Shown: positions 1-8,212 of the stretch, piece after piece
How the letters are laid out: the number at the start of each line of letters is the position of its first letter
Numbering within the stretch: position 1 is the stretch's first letter
Assembly: GCA_963678925.1 (NCBI GenBank)
Contig: OY787533.1
Location: 2,418,001-2,482,000, forward strand
Direction: 5' to 3'
Length of the DNA: 64,000 bases
DNA from: G963665925 sp963678925
GTDB lineage: Bacteria > Bacillota > Clostridia > Peptostreptococcales > Acidaminobacteraceae
Position numbers and translations under genes: made by a program
The notes under the pieces: model-generated
Databases searched by the model: none
The model's input: the letters and a program-made list of their open reading frames with translations, nothing else
Told to the model about the DNA's origin: nothing

Positions 1-851
1 TTGTCAAGGTAACGCCTTCTTCCAAAGCGGTTGGCGACATGGCCATCTTCATGATTCAGAACGATCTGACACCGGAGAACATTATGGCAAATGGTAAGGA
101 TCTTGCTTACCCTGACTCGGTTGTCGCTTACTTCGGCGGCATGATGGGACAGCCTGCACATGGTTTCCCTAAAGATCTGCAAAAGCTTGTGCTTAAGAAT
201 GAGAAGCCGATAACTGTACGACCTGGAGAGCTTCTTGAAGATGAAGACTTTGATGCGATTGCACAAATGCTTCAGGACAAGCACGGCATTGAAGCGACAA
301 AATCTGATGTCATCAGTTCTGCCCTTTATCCAAAGGTGTTTGATGATTACCTCAAGTACGTCGCAGAGCATGGCGACCTAAGCCGTATGGGCTCAGATGT
401 CTACTTCCACGGCCTTGAAGAAGGCGAAACATGTGAGGTTGAAATCGATGAGGGCAAGACGCTTGTCATCAAGCTGCTTGAAATCGGCAAGGTTGACAAT
501 GAAGGTATGAGAAGACTTGCGTTTGAAGTGAATGGCAACAGACGCGATGTCATGATTGAAGATAAGTCTTCTAAGACTGCAGGTGGCGGGGGCGGCAGCC
601 GCAAGGTGATGGCAGACCCTGAAAATCCACTCGAAATCGGATCGTCAATTCCTGGCAAGGTTGTTAAAGTTCTTGTCAAAGAAGGCGATGCAGTAGAAGC
701 AGGCGATACGGTTGCAATTGTTGAAGCCATGAAAATGGAGACCAATGTGACTGCGTCATGCTCCGGTCTTGTAGAGCACGTTTATGTTCAGGCGGATCAA
801 ATGGTTGAAGCCACAGAACTGCTCCTTGCAATGACAGAGTGTACTGCTTAA
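1..851 (+). CDS. pyc: Pyruvate carboxylase, C-terminal part (biotin carrier end), 5' truncated by window
   Basis: The reading frame is open from base 3, so the gene starts before the window. About the last 280 residues are visible. They begin in the carboxyltransferase domain (VTPSSKAVGDMA, then VRPGELL), continue through the allosteric/linker part typical of pyruvate carboxylase (YFHGLEEGE, GKTLVIKL), pass a GGGGGS linker and end in a biotinyl carrier domain with EAMKMET. The biotin-accepting lysine codon is at 732-734. The enzyme carboxylates pyruvate to oxaloacetate in the cytoplasm, an anaplerotic step. A separate B-subunit form or the related oxaloacetate decarboxylase alpha chain cannot be excluded because the N-terminal biotin carboxylase region is not visible. 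A strong terminator follows directly. Confidence 0.9.
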   Translation, partial: VKVTPSSKAVGDMAIFMIQNDLTPENIMANGKDLAYPDSVVAYFGGMMGQPAHGFPKDLQKLVLKNEKPITVRPGELLEDEDFDAIAQMLQDKHGIEATKSDVISSALYPKVFDDYLKYVAEHGDLSRMGSDVYFHGLEEGETCEVEIDEGKTLVIKLLEIGKVDNEGMRRLAFEVNGNRRDVMIEDKSSKTAGGGGGSRKVMADPENPLEIGSSIPGKVVKVLVKEGDAVEAGDTVAIVEAMKMETNVTASCSGLVEHVYVQADQMVEATELLLAMTECTA

Positions 852-865
852 TCAGTAAATCATTT

Positions 866-899
866 AAGCCTGGTAGTGAAATTTCACTGCCAGGCTTTT
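866..899 (+). terminator. Rho-independent terminator after pyruvate carboxylase
   Basis: A near-perfect 16-bp stem (AAGCCTGGTAGTGAAA against TTTCACTGCCAGGCTT) is followed by a short T run. From here to the next start at 1178 I see no further gene. The stretch is AT-rich and presumably holds the promoter of the HD-GYP gene. Confidence 0.85.
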
Positions 900-1177
900 A
901 AATTAGTGCCTAGCAGTCTGTGCTAGAATCAGGACGTTAGAATTACCTAATGGCATTATGATTATTCCCTATATTCAGATGTACAAATGCGATGTGATTT
1001 TTTTCGAAATACGTAAAGATTGGTAGAGGGTTTTACAGAATTATATCGAAGTAATTGTATAGCGAAAATTCAATATGCTACGAAGGTTTTTTATGATACT
1101 TTCGTCAAAAAGTGCATATAAAGAATCTAATTCGGGTATGAATATCGTGATAATATACAATGAAACGAGGGGGTCTC

Positions 1178-2764
1178 ATGACAACTATGCAAGATATGCT
1201 ATTTCAATCCGATCAAAAACTTGATAATGAGCATGATGACACCATCCTATTTGCAGACGATCGCCTAGGCGGTGATGAAGTAACAGAAAGCGCCCCTTGG
1301 AAAATTATCATCGCAGATGACGAAGAAGAAGTTCACGCAATGACCCGAATGGTTATGAAGAAATTCGAATTTGAAGGGCGTGCGGTTGAGTTGATAAGTG
1401 CGTATTCTGGCAGGGAAACCATTGAAATTATGGAGAAACAGCCTGATGTAGCGATTATTCTTCTGGATGTGGTCATGGAAAATGAAAACTCTGGCCTTGA
1501 AGTGGTTAAGAAAATACGTGATGAGCTCAGAAATCCGTTCGTTCGTATCATTTTAAGAACAGGCCAGCCAGGTCAGGCGCCAGAAGAAGATGTAATCAGA
1601 AATTACGACATCAATGATTATAAATCAAAAACAGAATTGACCGTACAAAAGCTCTATACAGCGGTGATTGCATCACTGCGTGCGTATCAGGGCATGCGAA
1701 TTATTGAAACGAATCGAATTGGTCTTGAACGTATCATCAATACGTCCAGAGAACTTTTCGAAATGCAGTCCCTCAGATCCTTTAGCAAGAATGCCATACA
1801 GAGCATGTGTGACATGATTTCCAATGGCGACGCCCTTTCTGAAGGTCTTAGCGGTTTGGCGGCAACACTTTCTCATGAACAGCTCATCGCCATTGGCGGT
1901 ACAGGTGTTTTTGAGGAGTACAGCGGTTATCTGATTAAGGACATTCCGAATGAGGAGCTGCGTGAAGACATTGAGAAGGCACTCACCCTAAGTGGCTGTT
2001 ACTTCAGGGACAATATCTTCATCAGCCATTTCAAGTCATCCAACGATAATGAAAGTATTTTCTACATTAAAGGAAAGCGGCCTTTTGAGGATTTCGAAAT
2101 GAATCTTTTAAAAATACTTTCCTCAAATGTATCTGTGGCCATTGACAATATTTATTTGAATAATGAAATTGTCGATACACAAAAAGAGGTCATCTTCACC
2201 CTGGGTGAAATTGTTGAGACCCGTTCCAAGGAAACTGCCAACCACGTGCGCCGCGTTGCGGAGTACTCATGGCTCCTGGCACGTGCTGTGGGAATCAGCA
2301 GTGATGAGGCCAACATACTCAGACTGGCTTCTCCGATGCATGATATCGGAAAAATCGGTATTCCAGACCTGATTCTCAATAAGCCTGGAAAACTTACGCC
2401 TGAAGAGTTTGAAGTCATCAAGAATCATACAACCATCGGGTATGAGGTTCTCAAGCAATCGAACCGACGTATTATGAAAATGGCAGCGACTATTGCCTTG
2501 CAGCATCACGAGCGTTGGGACGGCACTGGGTATCCAAATGGCATAAGCGGCGAGAATATCGACATATTCGCCCGCATTACAAGCGTCTGCGACGTATACG
2601 ATGCACTTAGCCATAAGCGTATTTACAAGGATGCATGGCCCGAAGATGAGGTTCACGCTTATTTCAAGGATATGCGGACAAAAATGTTTGATCCGGTAAT
2701 TGTCGATAAACTCTTTGAGCACATTGACGATATCATTGCCATTAAGGAGAAATATCCTGATTAA
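1178..2764 (+). CDS. Response regulator with C-terminal HD-GYP domain (putative c-di-GMP phosphodiesterase)
   Basis: 528 residues. A receiver domain spans about residues 35-165 (IIIADDEEEV, phosphoacceptor Asp97 in ILLDVVMEN). A DUF3369-like middle domain follows (RTGQPGQAP and onward). The C-terminus is an HD-GYP domain with HDIGKIG (His388-Asp389), the distal histidines in LQHHERWDGTGYPNG and DVYDALSHKR. HD-GYP proteins hydrolyse cyclic di-GMP, so phosphorylation by an unknown kinase probably tunes c-di-GMP level. The start at 1178 is chosen because GAGGGGG lies just upstream; an in-frame ATG at 1160 lacks such a site. The next gene encodes a PilZ c-di-GMP receptor, which supports a shared signalling role. 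Confidence 0.9.
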   Translation: MTTMQDMLFQSDQKLDNEHDDTILFADDRLGGDEVTESAPWKIIIADDEEEVHAMTRMVMKKFEFEGRAVELISAYSGRETIEIMEKQPDVAIILLDVVMENENSGLEVVKKIRDELRNPFVRIILRTGQPGQAPEEDVIRNYDINDYKSKTELTVQKLYTAVIASLRAYQGMRIIETNRIGLERIINTSRELFEMQSLRSFSKNAIQSMCDMISNGDALSEGLSGLAATLSHEQLIAIGGTGVFEEYSGYLIKDIPNEELREDIEKALTLSGCYFRDNIFISHFKSSNDNESIFYIKGKRPFEDFEMNLLKILSSNVSVAIDNIYLNNEIVDTQKEVIFTLGEIVETRSKETANHVRRVAEYSWLLARAVGISSDEANILRLASPMHDIGKIGIPDLILNKPGKLTPEEFEVIKNHTTIGYEVLKQSNRRIMKMAATIALQHHERWDGTGYPNGISGENIDIFARITSVCDVYDALSHKRIYKDAWPEDEVHAYFKDMRTKMFDPVIVDKLFEHIDDIIAIKEKYPD

Positions 2765-2819
2765 ACGTAACGAAGCATGTTATAATGAAAAAAAGACGAA
2801 CCGAAGGAGCGTGGAAAGT

Positions 2820-3167
2820 TTGAAGGAAAGAAGACGTTTTAAGAGATTGCCGGTAGAGATCAAATTGACGATTGAGTCGCTGTACCGTCAGAATAACGAG
2901 TCACTTGACGAACTCAATGAGTCCATTGTTGTGACGGATATATCAAGAACAGGTTTAGGTTTCATGTCTTCAGCAGAACTGCCTATGGATTACTACTTCA
3001 ACGCGAGAATTGAAATCGACGAAGAGCGTAAGTTCTACGGTGTCATGAAGATAATCCGCAAGGTTCAAGACGAAGACGGCGCTTTCCATTTTGGCTGTGA
3101 ATTCGTTGGAATGGCAGATATTCTGACCGGTTGTATAGACGACTATCAAGATGAATTAGGACTATAA
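2820..3167 (+). CDS. PilZ domain protein (c-di-GMP receptor)
   Basis: 115 residues from a TTG start, with GAAGGAG about ten bases upstream; a GTG at 2811 is in frame but sits almost on that site. The two PilZ binding motifs are visible: RRRFKR near the N-terminus (RxxxR) and VTDISRTGLGF (D/NxSxxG). The domain fills the whole protein, so it probably acts by binding a partner when c-di-GMP is present. It lies 55 bp after the HD-GYP gene with no terminator between them, so the two are likely one operon, and a terminator follows. Confidence 0.85.
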   Translation: MKERRRFKRLPVEIKLTIESLYRQNNESLDELNESIVVTDISRTGLGFMSSAELPMDYYFNARIEIDEERKFYGVMKIIRKVQDEDGAFHFGCEFVGMADILTGCIDDYQDELGL

Positions 3168-3171
3168 CCCT

Positions 3172-3206
3172 CAGCCCTCTCTGGAGAAATCCGAGAGGGC
3201 TGTTTT
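3172..3206 (+). terminator. Terminator after PilZ gene
   Basis: AGCCCTCTC pairs with GAGAGGGCT across a short loop, then GTTTT. Confidence 0.8.
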
Positions 3207-3259
3207 GCGAAAAAGGCAAAGAAATGCACATTTTAGTAGAATGGCGTGACTAACGACAT

Positions 3260-3331
3260 GAGCAACCGCAAGGTTGCTCCGTGCGCAACAGAGTTCATCC
3301 GCGCCTTGACTTTCAAAGATTTCACCAGTCT
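3260..3331. repeat. Partial copy of the dispersed palindromic element
   Basis: A small hairpin (GAGCAAC/GTTGCTC, 3260-3279) is followed by GTTCATCCGCGCC, CTTTCAAAG and CCAGTCT. This order matches the right arm of the full element near 53.6 kb (TTTATCCGCGCC, CTTTCAAAG, ACAGTCT). The left arm is missing. It lies just upstream of the dehydrogenase start at 3384. Confidence 0.55.
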
Positions 3332-3383
3332 GAAAGTTGCAGCATTTTTAAAGAAACGTTCACCCCAAGCCAAGGAGGAAAAC

Positions 3384-4325
3384 ATGAAAGCTGTATTTAC
3401 ATATGACTATGGCAAGACACAACTGGACCGTATCCGCGCACTCGGCTACGAAATCACACTGATTCATGAAAAGGAAATTGAAAATTCATCTGCTGTTAAT
3501 GAAGCGGAAATACTTGTTTGCTATAATCCTTTTGATAGAATAGACATACGAAAAATGACAGGTCTGAAATGGATTCAGCTTTCAAGTGTCGGTTTTGACC
3601 AGCTTCCATCTGAGGCGGCTCAGGAAAAGAATATCATGGTAACAAATAATCGGGGCGGCTATTCAAAGCCCATGGGTGAATGGATCGTCATGAACATTCT
3701 TGAAGTGTATAAGAAAAGAAAACTGCAGATGCTTGACCAGCAAAACAGACGCTGGCACCTCGATTCATCCATACTGGAAATTGTAGGACGGAAAATTGCC
3801 TTTCTTGGAACCGGTACCATTGCCCAAGAGGCGGCGAAGCGCCTGCAGGGGTTTGAGGCAGAAGTAGTCGGCTTCAATACCAGCGGGCACGAAAGTCCAT
3901 ATTTTGATGTGTGCTATCCTATGGATCAGCTTGAAGAGAGGCTGTCTGATATGGATGTGGTGGTTGTGACCCTGCCGCATACGGAAGAGACACATCACTT
4001 CGTAAATAAGACGCGCATGGCCCATATGAAAGACGACAGTGTCCTGATCAATGTGTCAAGAGGGTCAAATATTGACGAAAAGGCCTTGATTGAAGCCCTT
4101 GAAAATGATAAATTCTTAGGCGTTGCAGTAGATGTTTTTGAAGAGGAGCCGCTGCCGCAGGATAGTCCCCTTTGGCACATCGACAGGGTGTATTTTTCAC
4201 CGCATAACTCGTGGGTCTCTGAAATGAAGAATACACGGCGGTTTGAGCTGATATACCGGAACATGAAAAACTATATTGAGAACAAGCCACTTGAAAATGT
4301 GGTAGACATACAGCGTGGATATTAG
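3384..4325 (+). CDS. D-isomer-specific 2-hydroxyacid dehydrogenase family protein
   Basis: 313 residues. The ATG at 3384 follows AAGGAGG; upstream in-frame codons run through a repeat and are not used. The NAD-binding Rossmann motif is GTGTIAQEAAKRL, and the catalytic triad positions are visible as Arg in INVSRGSNID, Glu in AVDVFEEEPLP and His in FSPHNSW. Such enzymes reduce 2-keto acids, or oxidise D-hydroxy acids, with NAD(H). The substrate is not evident; the phosphoglycerate dehydrogenase-like subgroup is the nearest by style. It is followed at 8 bp by a PHP-domain gene and then rlmN, so the three are probably cotranscribed. Confidence 0.85.
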   Translation: MKAVFTYDYGKTQLDRIRALGYEITLIHEKEIENSSAVNEAEILVCYNPFDRIDIRKMTGLKWIQLSSVGFDQLPSEAAQEKNIMVTNNRGGYSKPMGEWIVMNILEVYKKRKLQMLDQQNRRWHLDSSILEIVGRKIAFLGTGTIAQEAAKRLQGFEAEVVGFNTSGHESPYFDVCYPMDQLEERLSDMDVVVVTLPHTEETHHFVNKTRMAHMKDDSVLINVSRGSNIDEKALIEALENDKFLGVAVDVFEEEPLPQDSPLWHIDRVYFSPHNSWVSEMKNTRRFELIYRNMKNYIENKPLENVVDIQRGY

Positions 4326-4333
4326 GAGGTTTT

Positions 4334-5053
4334 ATGAAACTAGTTTTAGATACCCATATGCATACACTGGCAAGCGGTCATGCTTACAGCACCCTTGCGG
4401 AGTATGTGGATGAAGCCAAGAAAAAAGGTTTTGAACTGATTGCCCAAACAGATCATGGTCCAGCTATGCCGGGTGGGCCCCATGTATTTCATATCATGAA
4501 TCAGCGCGTTATTCCCGATGTAATTGACGGTGTACGTGTTTTGAAGGGCGTTGAGGTCAATATCATTGATTTTGAGGGCAACCTGGATATTGAGGACCGC
4601 AATTTAGAGACACTGGACCTGGTCCTTGCGAGTCTTCACGATGTTTGCATGGAGCCTGGCGACAGGGAGCAGAATACCAGAGCCCTGATCGGCGCCATGA
4701 AAAACAAAAATGTTGATGTAATTGGTCACTCTGGAAACCCGGCGTTTCCCATTGATATCGATGCATTTTTAAAGGCCGCAAAGGAATATGACATTATGGT
4801 GGAAATCAATAATTCTTCCTTTGGAAAAAGTCGAGTGGGCAGCCGAGAAAATTGTGAGTGCATTGCAAAGAAAGCGAAAGAGTACGGCGTCAAGCTCATA
4901 GCTGGCAGTGATGCCCATGTGCGTTTTGACCTTGGAAATTTCAATTACGCCATGGAAGTTTTCGAAAAGTACGAAATTCCAGAAGCACTCATTATGAATA
5001 CGTCGGTTGATAAGTTTCTGAGTCATCTCAGAGGCAGGGGAAAGAATGTATAG
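4334..5053 (+). CDS. PHP domain metal-dependent phosphatase/hydrolase, YcdX type
   Basis: 239 residues, which is the usual length for the YcdX family. The PHP metal ligands appear as DTHMHT at residues 6-11, QTDHG, an internal Glu in GVEVNI, LASLHD, GHSGNP and GSDAHV near the C-terminus. YcdX-type proteins are trinuclear-zinc phosphoesterases of the cytoplasm with poorly known substrates. A ribosome site (TTAGGAGGT) overlaps the stop of the preceding dehydrogenase gene. The end runs close to the rlmN start. Confidence 0.85.
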   Translation: MKLVLDTHMHTLASGHAYSTLAEYVDEAKKKGFELIAQTDHGPAMPGGPHVFHIMNQRVIPDVIDGVRVLKGVEVNIIDFEGNLDIEDRNLETLDLVLASLHDVCMEPGDREQNTRALIGAMKNKNVDVIGHSGNPAFPIDIDAFLKAAKEYDIMVEINNSSFGKSRVGSRENCECIAKKAKEYGVKLIAGSDAHVRFDLGNFNYAMEVFEKYEIPEALIMNTSVDKFLSHLRGRGKNV

Positions 5054-5066
5054 AACAGGTGAAAGT

Positions 5067-6107
5067 ATGAAAAAACAATTGCGCGGTTATGATCCGGGTG
5101 CGCTGAAAGCCTGGTTATCTGAGCAAGGTGAGAAACCCTTCAGAGCAGGCCAGATTTTTTCCTGGGTTCAAAAGGGCATCAGCTCCTTCGATGAAATGTC
5201 CAATATTTCAAAGGGCCTGCGTCAGACCCTTGCCGAAGCCTTTATTCTGGATAATGTGAAAATCATCAAGCGTTTGGATTCTCAGGACAAGACAAGAAAG
5301 TACCTGCTGTCCATGCATGACGGCGAAATCATTGAGGCCGTTCTCATGCGGTACAAGCATGGAAACAGTATTTGTGTGTCCACCCAGGTGGGATGCAGAA
5401 TGGGCTGTTCCTTCTGTGCGTCTACGCTCGGGGGCATGACACGAAATTTAGAGGCAGCGGAAATACTGGGACAAATCATGGTCATTCAAAATGACATTGG
5501 AGAGCGCATCAGCAATATTGTGCTGATGGGCAGCGGTGAGCCACTGGATAATTATGATGAGGTCATGCAGTTTCTGCGACTTGTCAATCATGCTGATGGA
5601 CTCAACATAAGCATGCGCCATATCACCCTTTCCACATGTGGTCTTGTGGACCAGATCAAACGCCTCGCAGATGAAAAGCTTCAGCTGACCCTGGCAATTT
5701 CACTCCATGCGGTTTCCGATGAGAAACGCAACAGCCTTATGCCAGTCAATAAGAAATACAATTTGGACAGCCTTCTGGAGGCCTGCAGGTATTATACAAA
5801 GCAGACCGGACGCAGAATTACCTTTGAGTACGCCCTCATACAGGGTGAAAATGACCATGCGTCAGAAGCGAAGGCATTGGCGAAACGACTTAGGGGACTG
5901 CTTTGTCATGTGAACCTCATACCGATCAATCCGGTTGAAGAGCGAGGCTACAAGGCGTCAAGCAATGCGAGTATTTCCAGCTTCCAAAAAGTACTCAAGG
6001 ACGCGGGTATTGAGACGACCATTCGCCGTGAGCTCGGATCCGATATCAACGCCGCGTGCGGTCAGCTGCGCGCCCAGCATATTGAAAGTGTCTCTGAGGA
6101 TGCCTGA
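5067..6107 (+). CDS. rlmN: Dual-specificity 23S rRNA / tRNA adenine-C2 methyltransferase RlmN
   Basis: 346 residues from ATG 5067 (AGGTGAA upstream). The radical SAM cluster motif CxxxCxxC is seen in GCRMGCSFCAST, followed by GGMTRN. The glycine-rich SAM site is LMGSGEPLDNYD, and ISLHA and LIPINPVE are typical of RlmN. The conserved C-terminal cysteine that forms the protein-RNA adduct is in DINAACGQLR. The enzyme methylates A2503 of 23S rRNA and A37 of some tRNAs, acting by a ping-pong radical mechanism. It ends the dehydrogenase-PHP-rlmN run. Confidence 0.95.
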   Translation: MKKQLRGYDPGALKAWLSEQGEKPFRAGQIFSWVQKGISSFDEMSNISKGLRQTLAEAFILDNVKIIKRLDSQDKTRKYLLSMHDGEIIEAVLMRYKHGNSICVSTQVGCRMGCSFCASTLGGMTRNLEAAEILGQIMVIQNDIGERISNIVLMGSGEPLDNYDEVMQFLRLVNHADGLNISMRHITLSTCGLVDQIKRLADEKLQLTLAISLHAVSDEKRNSLMPVNKKYNLDSLLEACRYYTKQTGRRITFEYALIQGENDHASEAKALAKRLRGLLCHVNLIPINPVEERGYKASSNASISSFQKVLKDAGIETTIRRELGSDINAACGQLRAQHIESVSEDA

Positions 6108-6171
6108 TAAGATTTTTATCGAGTAAAATTCCTGTAAGAGACGCGTCAAAAATAGTTTTTAAAAAAGTAGA

Positions 6172-6222
6172 TTCAAGCCAATATTTCCTTTGTACGGATT
6201 TTAGTGCTTGAGTCTTTTTTTT
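6172..6222 (+). terminator. Possible terminator after rlmN
   Basis: TTCAAGC and GCTTGAG are separated by about 30 bases, then TC and nine Ts. The stem is short for the loop, so this is tentative. Confidence 0.4.
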
Positions 6223-6351
6223 TGCGTGAACACACCGGAGCGTTTTCTTTGAGGTAAACGTTTTAGGTGGCTAAATCCGAATGTTTTCAAATAGAAAAAA
6301 AATATTGTTTTTGAAGGGGAACAATATCTTAACATAGAATTAATATTCATA

Positions 6352-6415
6352 AGAAAGTTGTGAATAATCTGATAATAATGAGGTATATGTATCTCATAGA
6401 AAACTTTCTTTGTAA
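6352..6415 (+). promoter_or_regulatory. Inverted repeat in the 5' region of the P-loop gene
   Basis: AAGAAAGTT and AACTTTCTT face each other, with TGAG/CTCA nested inside, ending about ten bases before the ribosome site of the gene at 6436. It could be a leader hairpin or an operator. The rest of 6223-6435 is AT-rich with no gene. Confidence 0.35.
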
Positions 6416-6435
6416 AACGTAAGGAGGAGATTCGT

Positions 6436-6849
6436 ATGGTGAAAATCATTGCAGGAGAAAAAGGTACTGGAAAAACAAAGCGCATGATCCGCATGGCCAA
6501 TGACGATGTGAAATCGCTCAATGGTCATGTTGTGTTTATTGACGATGACAAACGTCATATTTACGATTTGAACCACGATTTGAGATTCATGTGTATGGAA
6601 GAGTTCCCGGTTAAAACAGCGGAAGAATTTTTCGGTTTCCTATGCGGTGTGATTTCAAATGATTATGACATTGAAAAGGTTTACATTGATGGGCTGCTCA
6701 AGATTGCGGGTATTACCGAATCGGATCTTGTGAGCTTTGTACCACGTCTTGAAGATTTAACGAAAGAGTATAAGTTCAACGTTGTGTTTACCCTCAGTGG
6801 TGACAAGACGCTCCTTCCTAACGAAATTTCTCCTTATTATATTGAATAG
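6436..6849 (+). CDS. Small P-loop ATP-binding protein of unknown role
   Basis: 137 residues after AAGGAGGAG. The N-terminus has a Walker A motif, GEKGTGKTK, and VVFIDDD and VYIDGLL could be the hydrophobic strands around a Walker B site. There is no transmembrane segment. The length is much shorter than most ATPases, so it is a minimal P-loop fold. I do not recognise a named family with confidence; small stand-alone proteins of this kind are common in Clostridia. It is monocistronic by context: a repeat element with terminator-like hairpins follows. Confidence 0.7.
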   Translation: MVKIIAGEKGTGKTKRMIRMANDDVKSLNGHVVFIDDDKRHIYDLNHDLRFMCMEEFPVKTAEEFFGFLCGVISNDYDIEKVYIDGLLKIAGITESDLVSFVPRLEDLTKEYKFNVVFTLSGDKTLLPNEISPYYIE

Positions 6850-6876
6850 CATAAATGATGAATATGAAAATAAAAA

Positions 6877-6907
6877 AGATACCGCAGACTTTGTCTGCGG
6901 TATCTTC
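6877..6907. terminator. Triloop hairpin, left copy flanking a palindromic element
   Basis: A 14-bp perfect stem (AAGATACCGCAGAC against GTCTGCGGTATCTT) closes a TTT loop. It would terminate transcripts from either side. A second copy of the CCGCAGAC hairpin lies at 7047-7068, beyond the large palindrome. Confidence 0.7.
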
Positions 6908-6925
6908 TTGTTTACAAGATGATAG

Positions 6926-7042
6926 ACTGTACAAAACTTCAAAATACAAGGCGTGGATGAAATCTACGCCGCGAGCGTACTCCATGTACGTGACCGGTGT
7001 GGGTTTCATCCGGCAACGCAGCATTTTGGCGTTTTCGACAGT
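6926..7042. repeat. Dispersed palindromic element, copy near 6.9 kb
   Basis: The ends ACTGT and ACAGT face each other, and the arms match imperfectly over the whole 117 bp (AAAACTTCAAAATAC against GCATTTTGGCGTTTT; GGATGAAA against TTTCATCC). The centre carries GCGTAC and TGTACG. The same layout occurs near 53.6 kb. No protein-coding potential is convincing. Confidence 0.75.
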
Positions 7043-7046
7043 CTGA

Positions 7047-7068
7047 GACCGCAGACTCGTCTGCGGTC
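7047..7068. repeat. Right copy of the flanking hairpin
   Basis: GACCGCAGAC and GTCTGCGGTC form a hairpin like the one at 6877-6907. Duplication of the same hairpin on both sides suggests that the palindromic element entered a terminator and duplicated its target. Confidence 0.6.
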
Positions 7069-7238
7069 TTACTATTGCCAATTTATTCGATTTGTGAATG
7101 GTTATTCTATGTGAAAAAGCCAATTTCCAGTAATTGAACCCCTTGAAATAACTGTATTACGAATATTGTATACAAATAGATAACAAATTCTTAACAAAGT
7201 TGAATTGTTCAAATATTTGTAACAAAAGGCTGGTATAA

Positions 7239-7484
7239 TTACTTTGGAAGAAAACCTTTTCCTAGGTATTTACGGATATCTTCCGGATCACTGAAGCTAT
7301 CAATAAGCATTTCCTTGTCTGTTTCTTCAAAGTAGACGAGGATCTCGGCTTTTCCTTCTAGGAAGGCCTTTTGGACAGTCGATTCCTTTACCTCTCGAAT
7401 CTTGTCTTTGTGATGCTTGATCTTTTGAAAAGTCTTCGTATAGTAACTGCCGAACAGGCTGATTACTTTTGTATATTGGTTCAT
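7239..7484 (-). CDS. Small conserved-looking protein of unknown function
   Basis: 81 residues from the ATG at 7484-7482, preceded by GGAGGT at the right distance. The sequence is charged and mixed (MNQYTKVISLFG, then KIKHHKDKIREVKES, then FSDPEDIRKYLG), with no signal peptide, membrane segment or cysteines. The good ribosome site and normal codon use support a real gene. Function unknown. It is transcribed away from the universal-stress-like gene at 7674, and its upstream region holds that gene's promoter on the other strand. Confidence 0.65.
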   Translation of the reverse strand: MNQYTKVISLFGSYYTKTFQKIKHHKDKIREVKESTVQKAFLEGKAEILVYFEETDKEMLIDSFSDPEDIRKYLGKGFLPK

Positions 7485-7593
7485 GTTGTACACCTCCGAT
7501 TAAACCACTGATTGGCTGTAAATAGTATAACATGGGAAAGGACTTAAACTAAAGCCATATGACAATTTTCATTGAGGTTGTGTTCCGCGGGAA

Positions 7594-7622
7594 TTGACAT
7601 TGATATAACTATACGGTAATAT
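7594..7622 (+). promoter_or_regulatory. Sigma-A type promoter for the stress-protein-like gene
   Basis: A consensus TTGACA (7594-7599) is spaced exactly 17 bases from TAATAT (7617-7622), about 50 bases before the ATG at 7674. Confidence 0.75.
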
Positions 7623-7673
7623 ATTGACTTGTACGGGTCTAAATGTGGAGATCGCACTGAAAGGGGATCGGTC

Positions 7674-8084
7674 ATGGACAGCAGCAAGAAAATAATGGTT
7701 TGCGTAACTCAGCAGAAGTCATGCGAACGTCTAATAGAAAAAGGGATGGAGTTCATTACGAGCGAGCAGGATGAACTGCATGTCATCCATGTTGTTAAGG
7801 AAAACTGGAAGTATTTCGGTCAGCTCAAGGAAGCAGATGCATTAGAGTACCTGTTTGAGGTTTCCAAAACGCATGGCGCAAGCCTGACAGTGAAGAAGGC
7901 AACGGATATAGATGAGAGCCTAAGCGATTTTGCACAAAAAAATGATATCGATACGATTGTCATGGGTGAATCGCTGGAACCGTCAGCACAACAAAATATG
8001 ATAAAGCGGCTCCAGAAAAAAACTTCAAAACGCGTGCGTTTCAACATCGTCCCTTTTGAAGATATGACGGATAAAGTCGGTTAG
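7674..8084 (+). CDS. Universal stress protein-like, resembling the USP domain of KdpD
   Basis: 136 residues; the ATG at 7674 follows AAAGGGGATCGG. The start KIMVCVTQQKSCERLI matches the stand-alone nucleotide-binding USP-like domain that sits in KdpD sensor kinases. The fold continues with HVIHVVKENW, then DIDTIVMGES near the middle and a C-terminal strand. Proteins like this bind ATP or other nucleotides, and stand-alone copies have no settled role. It has its own near-consensus promoter and a terminator, so it is a single-gene unit. Confidence 0.7.
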   Translation: MDSSKKIMVCVTQQKSCERLIEKGMEFITSEQDELHVIHVVKENWKYFGQLKEADALEYLFEVSKTHGASLTVKKATDIDESLSDFAQKNDIDTIVMGESLEPSAQQNMIKRLQKKTSKRVRFNIVPFEDMTDKVG

Positions 8085-8118
8085 AAAATAGAGCCTGTCG
8101 ATGCTATCGGCAACCTGT

Positions 8119-8145
8119 AACCCCAGTATTTATACTGGGGTTTTA
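8119..8145 (+). terminator. Terminator after the stress-protein-like gene
   Basis: ACCCCAGTAT pairs with ATACTGGGGT with almost no loop, then a T run. Confidence 0.85.
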
Positions 8146-8212
8146 TAGTGAACAATTTTATGGGGTATGATATGATATACGAGGAACAGAAAGCGTTAGT
8201 AAGGAGTAATAC

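Noticed and set aside
6855..7123. Short frames on both strands in the 6.9-kb palindromic element
   Set aside because: A palindrome gives mirror frames on both strands; there is no ribosome site.
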